In this document: positions 51,676-62,065 of the stretch, in pieces | Numbering within the stretch: the stretch's first letter is position 1 | Layout of the letters: each line of letters opens with the position of its first letter | NCBI RefSeq assembly: GCF_015910445.1 | Contig: NZ_CP048882.1 | Coordinates: forward strand, 2,604,001-2,668,000 | Origin: Streptomyces bathyalis | GTDB taxonomy: Bacteria; Actinomycetota; Actinomycetes; Streptomycetales; Streptomycetaceae | Reading direction: 5' to 3' | DNA length: 64,000 nt | Position numbers and translations under genes: made by a program | The notes under the pieces: generated by a model | The model's database searches: none | The model's input: only the letters and a program-made list of their open reading frames with translations | Told to the model about the DNA's origin: nothing

Positions 51676-53673
51676 TCAGGCTCCTGCCACCCTCCGCACG
51701 ACGCGCAGCAGGTACTCCTTCCTGTTGAGCGGGTCGTGGTCGGTGCGCGGACGCGACGGGATCTCCCCCACCACCGGCCGGTAGCGGGCGAAGGCGCACT
51801 CCAGCACCCCCTCCCCGCTTGTCAGCGTGGGCAGTTGCTGCTCCAGCTCGTGCACGCGCGCCGCCGGGATCTCTCCCTCCAGGAGATATGCGTCGCCCTT
51901 CGTCACCGGCGCCTGCGGCACCCCGCGCAGGCGTGAGAGCACGGGCAGCACGGCGCCGAACGTCTCCGCCGGGATCTCCAGCCGGAACCGGTGCATCGGC
52001 TCGTGGACCGTCGTCCCGGCATCCCTGAGGGCGTCCATCACGACCAGGGGTGTGAGCTGGCGGAAGTCGGCACCCGTGCTGGACATGCTCTTGTCGAAGA
52101 TCGCGTGGGCATGGCTCTGGCGCGGTGCGTAACCGGAGTGCGTCATGGTGACCGTGCAGTCGGGGATCTCCCAGCCGTGGATCCCCTCGCGCAGCGTCTC
52201 GCGCACGGTGTCCTCGACTGCCCTCATGAACGCGTAGGGCATGGAGCCGAGTTCGACCTCCAGTCCGTACCGCACGCCGCTGCCGGGCGGGGCGGGTTCG
52301 ATGCGCAGACCGACGGTGGCGAGGAACGGGTTGGGCTCCTTGTTCATGATCTCCGCGGCCGAACCGGGCCCGTCGAGCCGTTCGACGCAGATGGTCGTCG
52401 ACTCGCGGAAGGCGACGTGCAGCCCGAACTCGTCGGCGAGCGTGGCCTGTACGACCTCCTTCTGGACCTCGCCGTAGAGCGACACGTGGATCTCGCCGCG
52501 GAGTTCGTCCTGCCGCAGGCCGATCAGCGGGTCCTGTTCGGCGAGTTGGGTGAGCGCCGTGTGCAGCGCGCCCGACTCCTCGGGCCTGCACGGCAGGACG
52601 ACGGTCTCCAGCGTGGGCGGCGCGAAGTGGTGCTCCTCCCGCGTCAGCTTCCGGACCGATCCGACGGCGTCGCCGATACGGACACCGGCGAGCCCGCGCA
52701 GCTTGCCGATCCGTCCGGCCTCGACGCACGGTCGCGGAGCGTCCGACCCGTTGTCGAACACGTCGATGCCGGTGACCTTGCCCTCGCCCTCGTCACCGTG
52801 GAGCAGCCGGTCCCTTACGCGCACGGTTCCCGAGAACATGCGGACGTAGGCCGTCTTCTGCCCGCCCGCCGCTCGTTCGACCTTGAAGACGATGCCGTGT
52901 GCGGGTGCGTCGGGATCGCCCTCAGCCGCGGGCAGCAGCTCCTTGAGCCCTGCGGTCAGCGCTTCGACACCGGCGCCGGTGATGGCCGAGCCGAAGAAGA
53001 CGGGGTGGACGGACCCCCGCTTCGACTGGGCCGCCAGCTCCCCACGCAGCCGCTCATGGGAGAGGGCGCTCTCGTCCTCGACGTACGCCGCCAGCACAGC
53101 GTCGTCGTGTTCGGCGAGGACCTCGGCGAGCCGTGCCGTGAAGCTCTCATCGGATGCGCCGTGGGTCGTGAACTCCGCGGTGCGGGTGCCGAGTCCGCGC
53201 ACCCGTCCCATCGCGACGGCCGCAGGCGTCAGCTTCTCGGCGATCCTTCGCAGGACGGGCTCGTACTGCGCCCCGGCGCGGTCGATCTTGTTGACGAAGA
53301 GGAGGGTGGGAATGCCCAGCCGCTGCAGGGTGCGCATGAGCACCCGGGTCTGCGCCTGGACGCCCTCCACGGCTGAGATCACCAGCACCGCGCCGTCGAG
53401 CACGCTGAGGACCCGTTCCACCTCGGCGATGAAGTCCGGGTGGCCGGGGGTGTCGATCAGATTGACCGTGACGTCGTCGACGGCGAACGAGACGACGGCG
53501 GACTTGATGGTGATCCCCCGCTGCCTCTCCAGCGCCAGGGAGTCGGTCAGGGTGCTGCCCTCGTCGACACTGCCGACTTCGTCGATGACGCCGGCGGCGT
53601 GCAGCAGCCGCTCGGTCAGGCTCGTCTTACCGGCGTCTACATGCGCCAGGATTCCAAGGTTGAGTGTTTTCAC
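51676..53673 (-). CDS. Tet(M)/OtrA-like ribosomal protection GTPase
   Basis: 665-residue EF-G-like translational GTPase of the tetracycline-ribosome-protection family. G motifs are LAHVDAGKTSLTERLL, RGITI, IDTPGHPDF, VNKIDRAGA and GSAITGAGVEAL. Domain IV has THSGYAPRQSHAHAIFDKSMSSTGADF; the YSPVS loop of Tet(M) is replaced, as in OtrA-like actinomycete proteins. Such proteins dislodge tetracyclines from the 30S A site, but many Streptomyces homologues are untested. The start is a GTG about 11 bases after AAGGGA. A short leader frame overlaps the 5' end. Confidence 0.9.
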   Translation of the reverse strand: MKTLNLGILAHVDAGKTSLTERLLHAAGVIDEVGSVDEGSTLTDSLALERQRGITIKSAVVSFAVDDVTVNLIDTPGHPDFIAEVERVLSVLDGAVLVISAVEGVQAQTRVLMRTLQRLGIPTLLFVNKIDRAGAQYEPVLRRIAEKLTPAAVAMGRVRGLGTRTAEFTTHGASDESFTARLAEVLAEHDDAVLAAYVEDESALSHERLRGELAAQSKRGSVHPVFFGSAITGAGVEALTAGLKELLPAAEGDPDAPAHGIVFKVERAAGGQKTAYVRMFSGTVRVRDRLLHGDEGEGKVTGIDVFDNGSDAPRPCVEAGRIGKLRGLAGVRIGDAVGSVRKLTREEHHFAPPTLETVVLPCRPEESGALHTALTQLAEQDPLIGLRQDELRGEIHVSLYGEVQKEVVQATLADEFGLHVAFRESTTICVERLDGPGSAAEIMNKEPNPFLATVGLRIEPAPPGSGVRYGLEVELGSMPYAFMRAVEDTVRETLREGIHGWEIPDCTVTMTHSGYAPRQSHAHAIFDKSMSSTGADFRQLTPLVVMDALRDAGTTVHEPMHRFRLEIPAETFGAVLPVLSRLRGVPQAPVTKGDAYLLEGEIPAARVHELEQQLPTLTSGEGVLECAFARYRPVVGEIPSRPRTDHDPLNRKEYLLRVVRRVAGA

Positions 53674-53737
53674 AGAGCGTCATGTCCCTTAGGTGAATGA
53701 ATGTTCCCTTCTGGTTGGACATGAACGTCTGCCTCAT
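53627..53737 (-). CDS. Possible leader peptide overlapping the ribosomal protection gene
   Basis: A 36-codon frame (MRQTFMSNQKGTFIHLRDMT...) starts at an ATG with GAGGAG six bases upstream and runs 47 bases into the ribosomal protection gene in another frame. tet(M)-type genes are known for leader-peptide attenuation, and here ribosome stalling or coupling could expose the GTG start. Complementary TGTCC and GGACA inside the leader support folding. This is a candidate only. Confidence 0.4.
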   Translation of the reverse strand: MRQTFMSNQKGTFIHLRDMTLCENTQPWNPGACRRR

Positions 53738-53831
53738 TGCCTCTCCTCGGGTGAGCCGGTGCTGACGCGGGGAGCACAACAGAGCCGTCCCACGCAGGGC
53801 AACCGGTTTTCGGCTCGCCCGGCCGCCGCCG

Positions 53832-54521
53832 TCAGCCGGCCGAGCCCGGTCCGAGAGTCGCGCCGATCCCGGCGATGACGGCGGCCAGCCCCTCCTCGAA
53901 CCGGGAGTCGTAGTCGTCGAAGAGGTCCGCGCCCGCCTGCGCGGCCAGGGGGAATTCACCACCGATCGAGTGGGCCCGCTCCGCCGCGTCGTATCCGGGG
54001 GCGCGTTCGCCCGGCATCGGTTGCACGGCTTGCTGCTCGATCACGAAGCCCTCGGTGAAGACGAAGACGATGAACGAGGCGCGGGCCGCGGCACCCGGCG
54101 AGAAGCCGGCAGCCACCAGCCGCCGCAGATGCTCCTCCTGCTGCGCGGCGTGCCCGGTGTCGGTGAGCCGGGTGCCGGCGAAGACCTTCGCGCCGTCCCG
54201 GTAGCGCAGCAGCGCACGGCGCAGGCCACGGCCGGTCCCGGCCAGCAGCTCCTGCCAGTCGGCGTCGGCGGGCGCGCCGTCGGCCCGGACGCCCTCCCCG
54301 TCGTCCGCCGCACTCATGTCGCGCAGCATCGCCGTGGCCATCTCGTCGAGCAGTTCCTGCTTGTTCCGCACGTGCCAGTACAGGGCCGGCGCCTGGACGT
54401 TCAGCTCCTTGGCCAGGCGGCGCAGGGTCAGGCCGTCGAGTCCCACCTCGTTCAGCAGCCGCAGCGCCGTGCCCACGACCCGCGACCGGTCCAGACCCGG
54501 CTGCCCTTTCGCCTTCACCAC
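53832..54521 (-). CDS. TetR-family repressor (tetracycline-repressor-like C-terminal domain)
   Basis: 229 residues. The N-terminal HTH is VVGTALRLLNEVGLDGLTLRRLAKELNVQAPALYWHVRNKQELLDEMA, very like classical TetR, and the ligand domain has the TetR_C pattern (RYRDGAKVFAGTRLTDTGHAAQQEEHLRRLVAAGF .. FIVFVFTEGFVIEQQAVQP). It is divergent from an FAD hydroxylase gene with two identical-arm palindromes between and at their starts. The GTG start lies 6 bases after TAAGTT (leaderless). The ligand may be an aromatic polyketide or similar drug. Confidence 0.92.
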   Translation of the reverse strand: MVKAKGQPGLDRSRVVGTALRLLNEVGLDGLTLRRLAKELNVQAPALYWHVRNKQELLDEMATAMLRDMSAADDGEGVRADGAPADADWQELLAGTGRGLRRALLRYRDGAKVFAGTRLTDTGHAAQQEEHLRRLVAAGFSPGAAARASFIVFVFTEGFVIEQQAVQPMPGERAPGYDAAERAHSIGGEFPLAAQAGADLFDDYDSRFEEGLAAVIAGIGATLGPGSAG

Positions 54522-54529
54522 GTTGACAA

Positions 54530-54544
54530 CTTAACACCGTTAAG
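54530..54544. promoter_or_regulatory. TetR operator 1
   Basis: CTTAACACCGTTAAG: perfect 6-bp arms around ACC. It overlaps the divergent promoters; TTGACA (54523-54528) lies just before it, and the TAAGTT -10 of the repressor gene is partly inside it. Confidence 0.8.
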
Positions 54545-54558
54545 CGCATCCTCCTGCC

Positions 54559-56046
54559 ATGGGATCACTTAACAGCGTTAAGGAAGCCAAAGGGGCCTCC
54601 ACCGTGCTCGTGGTCGGGGCCGGACCCGTGGGTCTGGCCCTCGCGTGCGACCTGACGCGCAGGGGCGTACGGGCCCGGCTGATCGAAAAGGGCGGCACGC
54701 TCTTCCCGGGGTCACGCGGCAAGGGACTCCAGCCGCGCAGCCTGGAGGTCCTGGACGACCTCGGCCTCGGCGAGGCCCTGCGGCGCGAGAGCGGCCCGTA
54801 TCCCCGGATGCTGCCCTGGGAGGGGGACAGACCCGGCAAGGCCTTCGACTTCGCGGGGCCCTCCGAGGCACGCCCCGGTGAGCCCTACGGCGAGATCCGG
54901 ATGCTCCCCCAGTGGCGCACGCAGGAGTTGCTGCACGAAAGGCTGCGGGAGCTGGGCGGCGAGGTGGAGTTCGGCACCCGGCTGGCCGGACTCCAGCAGG
55001 ACGGTGACGGCGTGACGGCGCACCTGGCCGCACCCGACGGGGGCAGCCTCGGCACGGCACGAGCGGCGTTCCTCGTCGCCGCGGACGGCGGCCGCAGCAC
55101 CGTACGGACGTCGCTCGGCATCGCGATGACCGGCGAGAACATCGACCCGCATCCCACGCTCGTCGCCGACGTGCGGCTGACCGGCCTCGACCGCGGCCAC
55201 TGGCACGTGTGGCCGCACGCCGAGGGCGGCGCCCTGGCGCTGTGCCCCCTGCACGGCAGTGAACTCTTCCAGCTGGCGGCCCAGTTCACCGACGAACTCG
55301 CACGCCCGGGGACCTCCCCGGGCGACATCCGCGCGCTCGTCGCCGAGCGCAGCCACCTCTCCGAGGACGACGTGCGCGAGGTGCGCTGGGCATCCGTCTT
55401 CCGCCCGAGGGCGGCACTCGCGGACCGCTTCCGGCAGGATCGCGTCCTCCTCGCCGGCGACGCCGCTCACGTGCACTCCCCCGCCGGCGGTCAGGGCCTC
55501 AACACCGGGATCCAGGACGCCTTCAACCTCGGCTGGAAGCTCGGGCAGGTGCTGCGGCACGGCGCGGACGACGCGCTCCTCGACTCGTACGAGGAGGAGA
55601 GGCTCCCCCTCGCCGCCGACGTGCTCGGGCTCAGCACCCGCATCCACCGCGGCCGCCAGAAGCGCGGCCGCGAGACGCATCAGCTCGACATCGGCTACCG
55701 CGACAGCTCCCTCGCCCACGAGCTGCGCCCCGCACCGGACGGCGAGCTGCGCGCGGGCGACCGCGCGCCCGATGCCGAGGCCGTCACCGCGCGAGGCGAA
55801 CGGCTCCGGCTCTTCGATGCCTTCCGGGGCCCGCACTGGACGCTGCTCGCCTTCGGAGGCGCACCGCTGCCGGACTCCGTACCGGCGGGCGTCCACCCGT
55901 ACGAGATCCGCGACGCCGAGGAGCACGCCCAAAAGGCATACGGCACCGGCCTGTTCCTCATCCGTCCCGACGGATACACCGGCATCGCGGCCGACGCGTG
56001 GACGGACCGGCTCACCGGGCTCCTGCCCGGGCTCGGCCTGCGCTGA
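54559..56046 (+). CDS. FAD-dependent aromatic hydroxylase
   Basis: 495-residue class A flavoprotein monooxygenase of the PheA/MhpA type. FAD-binding motif VLVVGAGPVGLALACDLTRRGV, DG motif [20 protein letters not shown] motif [33 protein letters not shown], then a C-terminal thioredoxin-like domain. Relatives hydroxylate aromatic polyketides, and some inactivate tetracyclines or rifamycins. The ATG has no Shine-Dalgarno (CCTCCTGCC precedes it) and TTGACA stands 31-36 bases upstream, so a leaderless mRNA is likely. The second TetR operator lies within its first eight codons. Confidence 0.9.
   Translation: MGSLNSVKEAKGASTVLVVGAGPVGLALACDLTRRGVRARLIEKGGTLFPGSRGKGLQPRSLEVLDDLGLGEALRRESGPYPRMLPWEGDRPGKAFDFAGPSEARPGEPYGEIRMLPQWRTQELLHERLRELGGEVEFGTRLAGLQQDGDGVTAHLAAPDGGSLGTARAAFLVAADGGRSTVRTSLGIAMTGENIDPHPTLVADVRLTGLDRGHWHVWPHAEGGALALCPLHGSELFQLAAQFTDELARPGTSPGDIRALVAERSHLSEDDVREVRWASVFRPRAALADRFRQDRVLLAGDAAHVHSPAGGQGLNTGIQDAFNLGWKLGQVLRHGADDALLDSYEEERLPLAADVLGLSTRIHRGRQKRGRETHQLDIGYRDSSLAHELRPAPDGELRAGDRAPDAEAVTARGERLRLFDAFRGPHWTLLAFGGAPLPDSVPAGVHPYEIRDAEEHAQKAYGTGLFLIRPDGYTGIAADAWTDRLTGLLPGLGLR
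54568..54582. promoter_or_regulatory. TetR operator 2 inside the hydroxylase 5' coding region
   Basis: CTTAACAGCGTTAAG: same arms as operator 1, 38 bases away centre to centre, encoding residues 4-8 of the hydroxylase. Repressor bound here would also block elongation. Confidence 0.75.
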
Positions 56047-56074
56047 CCGCCGGCGACCGGCCCGCGAAGGTGGC

Positions 56075-57514
56075 TCAGCCCTTCTCCGCCGACGCCTCCG
56101 GCGGCCACTGCTCGAACCACCGCCGGTCCGCCTCCAGCTGCGCGGCGAGCTGGACGAGCAGCGGCTCGCTGCTCGCAGGCCCGAGCAGCTGCGCGCCCAG
56201 CGGCAGCCCCGAAGTGGTGAATCCGGCGGGGACGTTGACACCGGGCCAGCCCAGCGCGTTCCACGGCCAGGCGTACGGGCAGTGGGCGATCATCGTGCGG
56301 TCGGTCTGCAGACCCGAGAGTTCCGCCAGGTCGCCGATCCGCATCGGCGGCGTCGCCGTCGTGGGGGCCAGCACGACGTCGTACCGGCTGAAGATCCGCC
56401 CCACGCGCCGCTGCAACGGCGCCTCCGCGGCGCGCGCCGCTCGCAGCACCGATCCGCCCAGCAGCTTTCCCGTGCGGGCGGCGCCGCGCGTCCGCGGGTC
56501 CAGCAGCTCGAACTCGGGGACGCGACCGGTCCATTCGCGGATGCCCGCGGTGGCGCGGGGCACGAACGCCAGCCCGATCGGCCCGTAGTCCGGATCGGCC
56601 TCCTCGACCTCGTGACCGAGTGCCGAGAGCCGCTCCGCGAGATCCGTGACCGCGGCGCGCACCACCGGATCGAGTGACTTCCGCGTCGCCGTCCACGGGG
56701 GGCGCAGCGAAAGCGCGATGCGCAGGCGCCCCGGGTCCCGGCCGACCGCGGGCAGAACCTCGACCGGCGCGGGGCGGTGCAGGTCCCCGTCCGTGCTTCC
56801 GGACGCCACGTCCAGCAGCAGCGCCGCGTCCCGCACGGTGCGAGCCAGCGGCCCGAAAACCGTGATCCCCTTGAACGCCTCGGGCTCGGGCATCGTCGAG
56901 ATCCTGCCGCGCTGCGGCTTGATGCCGACCAGATGACTCCAGGCCGCGGGGATCCGGATCGAGCCGGCACCGTCCGATCCGAGCGCGGCCGGGACCAGCC
57001 CCGCAGCGACCGCGGCTGCCGATCCACCTGAGGACCCGCCCGGCGTGTGCTCCAGGCTCCACGGGTTGCGGGTGTCGCCGAACGCCTGCCCCTCGGTGAA
57101 GGGCCACTGGCCGAGCTCGGGGGCGTTGGTCTTGCCCACGATGACGGCACCCGCAGCGCGAAGCCGGCGCACGGCCTCGCTGTCCGCCTCCTTGCGGGGG
57201 AAGTCGCCGGGGCAGCCGAATGCCGTGGGCTCTCCCGTCACATCCACGTCGTCCTTCACCGCGACGGGCACGCCCAGCAGGGGCAGGCGCTCGCCACGCG
57301 CCAACTGCCGGTCGGCCGCGTCCGCTTCGACGAGCGCGGCGTCACCGCGCACGCGGCGGAACGCGTTGAGCGTCGGCTGCGTAGCCGCGATGCGGGTCAG
57401 GGCACGCTCGGTCAGCTCACGTGCCGTCACCTCGCCCGCGGCCAGGGCCGCGGCCTGCTCGGCCAGCCCGCGCGACTCCCGAGGCGCGACCTGCGTCCCG
57501 ACTTCTGCCGTCAC
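56075..57514 (-). CDS. Amidase (amidase-signature family)
   Basis: 479 residues. The Ser-cisSer-Lys triad is visible: VPVAVKDDVDV (Lys), HTPGGSSGGSAAAVAAGLVP (cis-Ser) and LGSDGAGSIRIPAAW (nucleophile Ser). The C-terminus (APTTATPPMRIGDL .. NALGWPGVNVPAGF) is also typical. It hydrolyses a carboxylic amide of unknown identity. Nothing nearby (no gatB/gatC) suggests a GatA role. The GTG at 57514 follows GGGGAG by five bases; earlier in-frame starts would come before that site. Confidence 0.9.
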   Translation of the reverse strand: MTAEVGTQVAPRESRGLAEQAAALAAGEVTARELTERALTRIAATQPTLNAFRRVRGDAALVEADAADRQLARGERLPLLGVPVAVKDDVDVTGEPTAFGCPGDFPRKEADSEAVRRLRAAGAVIVGKTNAPELGQWPFTEGQAFGDTRNPWSLEHTPGGSSGGSAAAVAAGLVPAALGSDGAGSIRIPAAWSHLVGIKPQRGRISTMPEPEAFKGITVFGPLARTVRDAALLLDVASGSTDGDLHRPAPVEVLPAVGRDPGRLRIALSLRPPWTATRKSLDPVVRAAVTDLAERLSALGHEVEEADPDYGPIGLAFVPRATAGIREWTGRVPEFELLDPRTRGAARTGKLLGGSVLRAARAAEAPLQRRVGRIFSRYDVVLAPTTATPPMRIGDLAELSGLQTDRTMIAHCPYAWPWNALGWPGVNVPAGFTTSGLPLGAQLLGPASSEPLLVQLAAQLEADRRWFEQWPPEASAEKG

Positions 57515-57604
57515 CAGCACTCCCCATACTCGCCGGTAATACAACCCACATCCTGCTCCCCCGTTGCCCGCTCGGCAACGCCGCGAATGAGCTAGGAAAG
57601 TCAC

Positions 57605-58318
57605 ATGACCGTCGTCTGCGGCCCCGAAGGCCCCATCCGCGCCCGCCGTTCCCCTGCGCCGCCGCCGATCCGCGCTGTGCTCTTCGACTTCTCCGGCACG
57701 CTCTTCCAGATCGGCACCTACGCCGACCGTGTCCGCGCGCTACTGCCGGATCCCGTGGGAGAGGCGGAGATGGAGGAGATCCTCACCAGCCTGGAGACGG
57801 GCCTCCAGGACCCCGGCGTGATCGAGGCCCAGCGCGGCCGGGACGTCTCGGCGAAGGCGCACCGGCACGCCTTCACCACGTGGTACGCCTCGGCCCCCGC
57901 CCTCGCGCCGTACGCCGATGCGCTGTACGAGCAGCTGCGGGCCCCGGAGCACTGGCGTCCGTACGCCGACTCCGAAGCGGTCCTCGCGCGGCTGGGCGCG
58001 CGGGGCATCGCGCTGGGGGTGGTCAGCGACGTGGGCTGGGACCTGCGCGCGACGTTCGCCCACCACGGGCTCGCGGACCACTTCTCCTCGTGGGTCCACT
58101 CGTTCGAGCACGACTCGGAGAAGCCCGATCCGCGGCTCTTCCAGCACGCGTGCGGGGAGTTGGGCGTCGAGCCCGGCGAAACGCTGATGGTCGGCGACCA
58201 TCCCTCGAAGGACGGCGGCGCGGCCTCGGCGGGCCTCCGTTCCTACGTCCTCCCGGCGGGGGCGTCGCCCGGGTCGGAACGGGGACTGGCGGCGGTCCTG
58301 CGGTTGGTTCCGGCGTGA
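57605..58318 (+). CDS. HAD-superfamily hydrolase with an altered motif I
   Basis: 237 residues. Motif I reads VLFDFSGTLF, so the nucleophile Asp is present but the second Asp of D-x-D is Ser. Motif II is LGVVSDVGWD, the motif III Lys is in EKPDPRLFQHA and motif IV is LMVGDHPSKDGGAA. Substitution at the +2 position is known in dehalogenase- and phosphonatase-type members, so simple phosphatase activity is doubtful. The ATG has AGGAAAG upstream. Divergent from the amidase. Confidence 0.85.
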   Translation: MTVVCGPEGPIRARRSPAPPPIRAVLFDFSGTLFQIGTYADRVRALLPDPVGEAEMEEILTSLETGLQDPGVIEAQRGRDVSAKAHRHAFTTWYASAPALAPYADALYEQLRAPEHWRPYADSEAVLARLGARGIALGVVSDVGWDLRATFAHHGLADHFSSWVHSFEHDSEKPDPRLFQHACGELGVEPGETLMVGDHPSKDGGAASAGLRSYVLPAGASPGSERGLAAVLRLVPA

Positions 58319-58443
58319 CCCCTCCCGGGGGGGTGGCCGGGGTTTCGCGATCGGTCCGTGCGTGGTGCGTGGGGCTTGCCGGGGTTCGCCATCGGTGGGT
58401 GCGTGGTGGCGGGGGCGTGCCGCTCCGGGGGGCATGTCCGGGC
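58319..58443. repeat. GC-rich outer flank of element copy C
   Basis: It repeats the words ATCGGTCCGTGCGTGGTG and GTGGCGGGGGCGTGCCG, as before copy B. No gene seen. Confidence 0.5.
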
Positions 58444-58880
58444 GGCATGATTTACGGCCGACCACTGGGAACCAGATCGCCAGGTTCGCATCGGCCACAA
58501 ATCACGTTTAAGCCCGGACACGGCCCCCCTGCGCGCCCCGCCCCCTCCGCGTCGTTCAGCGACTCTCCCCCGGTGGGACCAGGAGATCCGTAGCCTCCCC
58601 TCCGGCCCGGGCCCGGCCAACGTCGTTATCGGCGAACCAGCCCCCATGGCAGACGAGTTGCACCATCGCGACTCGGGGAGCGGCTGGAGGAGGCCACCGG
58701 CTGGAAGCCGCGGTGGGCAGTCCGGCCCACCGGACGACGGCGTACCTGTACGAGAGGAGCGGACGCGGGACGGCGGGAGGGGGCGGGACGTGAAGGGGGA
58801 TGGTTCCGGGGCTTAAACGTGATTTGTGGCCGACACAGAGCTCACGGAACTGGTTCCGTTGGTCGGCCGTAAATCATGCC
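58444..58880 (+). repeat. Dispersed intergenic element, copy C
   Basis: 437 bases with the same terminal inverted repeats and orientation as copy B. It is shorter because the stretch before the right terminal repeat is replaced by CTTAAACGTGATTTGTGGCC, a sequence otherwise characteristic of the left end, as if one end had been partly converted by the other. Confidence 0.82.
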
Positions 58881-58904
58881 GCCCCGGGGCCGCCCCCGGA
58901 ACGG

Positions 58905-59072
58905 CCCGCACCCGGCACCACGCACGAACCGACGGCGCACACCGGCAACCCCCGAAGAAACCCGCACCAGCCACCACGCACAAACCCGAGGCGCACACCG
59001 GCAACCCCCGAAGAGACGCCCGCCCTGGCACATACAACGAACCCGAGGCGAATCCGGCAACCCCCGGCAGGG
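58905..59072. repeat. Three tandem 56-base repeats beside copy C
   Basis: Units 58905-58960, 58961-59016 and 59017-59072 share CCCGCACC..CACCACGCAC and GCGCACACCGGCAACCCCCG. The third is the most divergent. 56 is not a multiple of three, so this is not a repeated peptide. It reaches to 25 bases from the mutase stop. Confidence 0.75.
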
Positions 59073-59097
59073 CCACGCCAGGCGCCGGCCGAAACCG

Positions 59098-60696
<1,599 letters not shown>

Positions 60697-60992
60697 GGAT
60701 TCTGCCTCCGTACGGTCTGGGGTCGCGCCGGTGCTTCTCCGGCCGCAGTCCCGATGCGGCGCCGCTCGGGTGAGCCTGCTGCCGCTCGGGCTGTCGTCTT
60801 CGATTGCCACGGACTGTAGCGATCCGGGTCTGTCCGTTGCAGGTCCGCAAGCTGGGACCTTGCTCACAGCATGGCGTCCCGCCCTCACAGGATGCCGCGA
60901 TGCACCGAGGTTCACACGCGGACCACGAGGGAAGAGAATGGGCGATCGATGTCGGGAATTCCGTGTTGTCCGATCAGGTTCCGGGGGTTTGC

Positions 60993-61892
60993 ATGGCGGG
61001 GGCGGGACGGCCGAGAAGGCCGGTAGTTGTAAGGCGCAGCAGCGTGTGGGCGGTGACGGCGGCGCTCGTCGTCGGCGGGGGCGCAGCAGCGGGCTGCAAG
61101 GCGCAGACGAACGGGAGTGCGCCGATCCATGTGACGAAGACTTCGGTCGCGCCAGCGCCGACCGAGAGGCCCGCGCGCTCCTCCGTGAGCAACAGCACAC
61201 AGGACAAGAACCCCGGCAAGCCCGCTGAGGCGCGGCCGGTGAAGCGGGCCGCGCCTGCCGACCCCATACTCTTCGCGACGGGTGCGGAGGGCGCCCAGGT
61301 GCGCGAACTCCAGGCGCGGTTGCGCAAGTTGCAGCTCTTCGACCGCAATCCGACGGGCTACTACGGCTCCGTCACCGCGGCTTCGGTCCGCTCCTTCCAG
61401 CGGCAGCAGGGCATGAGCACCGGCGGTGCCGTCACGTCGAGCGTGTGGGCCGCGCTGCGCGCCCGCACAACTCCCCCGTCCCACGCCGAGTTGTACCCGC
61501 CGACGACTCTTCCGCTGGACACCCCGGATCCGCGCTGCCTCACGGGGCGCGCCCTGTGCGTGAGCAAGAAGAGCCGCACGCTGGCCTGGTACGTGAACGG
61601 GCGGATGCTCGCGGCGATGGACGTGCGCTTCGGCTCGGCCTACACGCCCACGCGGGAGGGGAAGTTCAGCGTCGGCTTCAAGAGCCGTGACCACGTCTCG
61701 ACGATCTACGACACCCCGATGCCCTACGCGCTGTTCTTCAGCGGCGGCCAAGCGATCCACTACTCCTCGGACTTCGCGGCCCGCGGGTACTCGGGCGCGT
61801 CGCACGGCTGCGTCAACGTGCGGGACAAGAAGAAGATCGCGGCGCTCTTCGCACAGGTACGGAAGGGCGACAAGGTCGTCGTCTACAAGTGA
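60993..61892 (+). CDS. L,D-transpeptidase lipoprotein with peptidoglycan-binding domain
   Basis: 299 residues from the ATG at 60993. The lipoprotein signal is [21 protein letters not shown]; a Ser/Thr/Pro-rich linker follows. The PG_binding_1 domain is [45 protein letters not shown]. The C-terminal YkuD catalytic domain starts [22 protein letters not shown] and carries the active-site HYSSDF .. [14 protein letters not shown] with nucleophile Cys. It forms 3-3 cross-links or attaches proteins to peptidoglycan outside the membrane. Confidence 0.92.
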   Translation: MAGAGRPRRPVVVRRSSVWAVTAALVVGGGAAAGCKAQTNGSAPIHVTKTSVAPAPTERPARSSVSNSTQDKNPGKPAEARPVKRAAPADPILFATGAEGAQVRELQARLRKLQLFDRNPTGYYGSVTAASVRSFQRQQGMSTGGAVTSSVWAALRARTTPPSHAELYPPTTLPLDTPDPRCLTGRALCVSKKSRTLAWYVNGRMLAAMDVRFGSAYTPTREGKFSVGFKSRDHVSTIYDTPMPYALFFSGGQAIHYSSDFAARGYSGASHGCVNVRDKKKIAALFAQVRKGDKVVVYK

Positions 61893-61969
61893 GCCCCCCG
61901 CCGGCCGCCTGCCGCGAGAGGCGCGGGCGGGGGCGTGGCAAGAAGCTTGAACGAGGGTGGGAAGCGAGA

Positions 61970-61991
61970 AAGCCGCCCCTGAGGGCGGCTT
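61970..61991 (+). terminator. Terminator of the L,D-transpeptidase gene
   Basis: 9-bp stem AAGCCGCCC/GGGCGGCTT with a CTGA loop, 78 bases after the stop. Confidence 0.7.
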
Positions 61992-62026
61992 CGCCGGCTG
62001 TGGCGCCGGATCCCCGATGAAGATGG

Positions 62027-62065
62027 GGCGCGGGCGGGACCGGGGGAACGTGTCCCGCCCGCGCC
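62027..62065. terminator. Second hairpin in the convergent gap
   Basis: 14-bp perfect stem GGCGCGGGCGGGAC with its complement around an 11-base loop, probably a backup terminator. Confidence 0.7.

Noticed and set aside
51990-53376. Plus-strand frame over the ribosomal protection gene
   Set aside because: Antisense to a complete GTPase gene with all G motifs; no domain recognised in it.
58905-59072. Possible CRISPR array
   Set aside because: The units are contiguous with no unique spacers, and no cas genes are present.
58816-59090. Repeated Gly/Cys/Val-rich peptides read from the 56-base tandem repeats
   Set aside because: The repeat length is not a multiple of three, so the peptide repeats arise by frame rotation, not selection.
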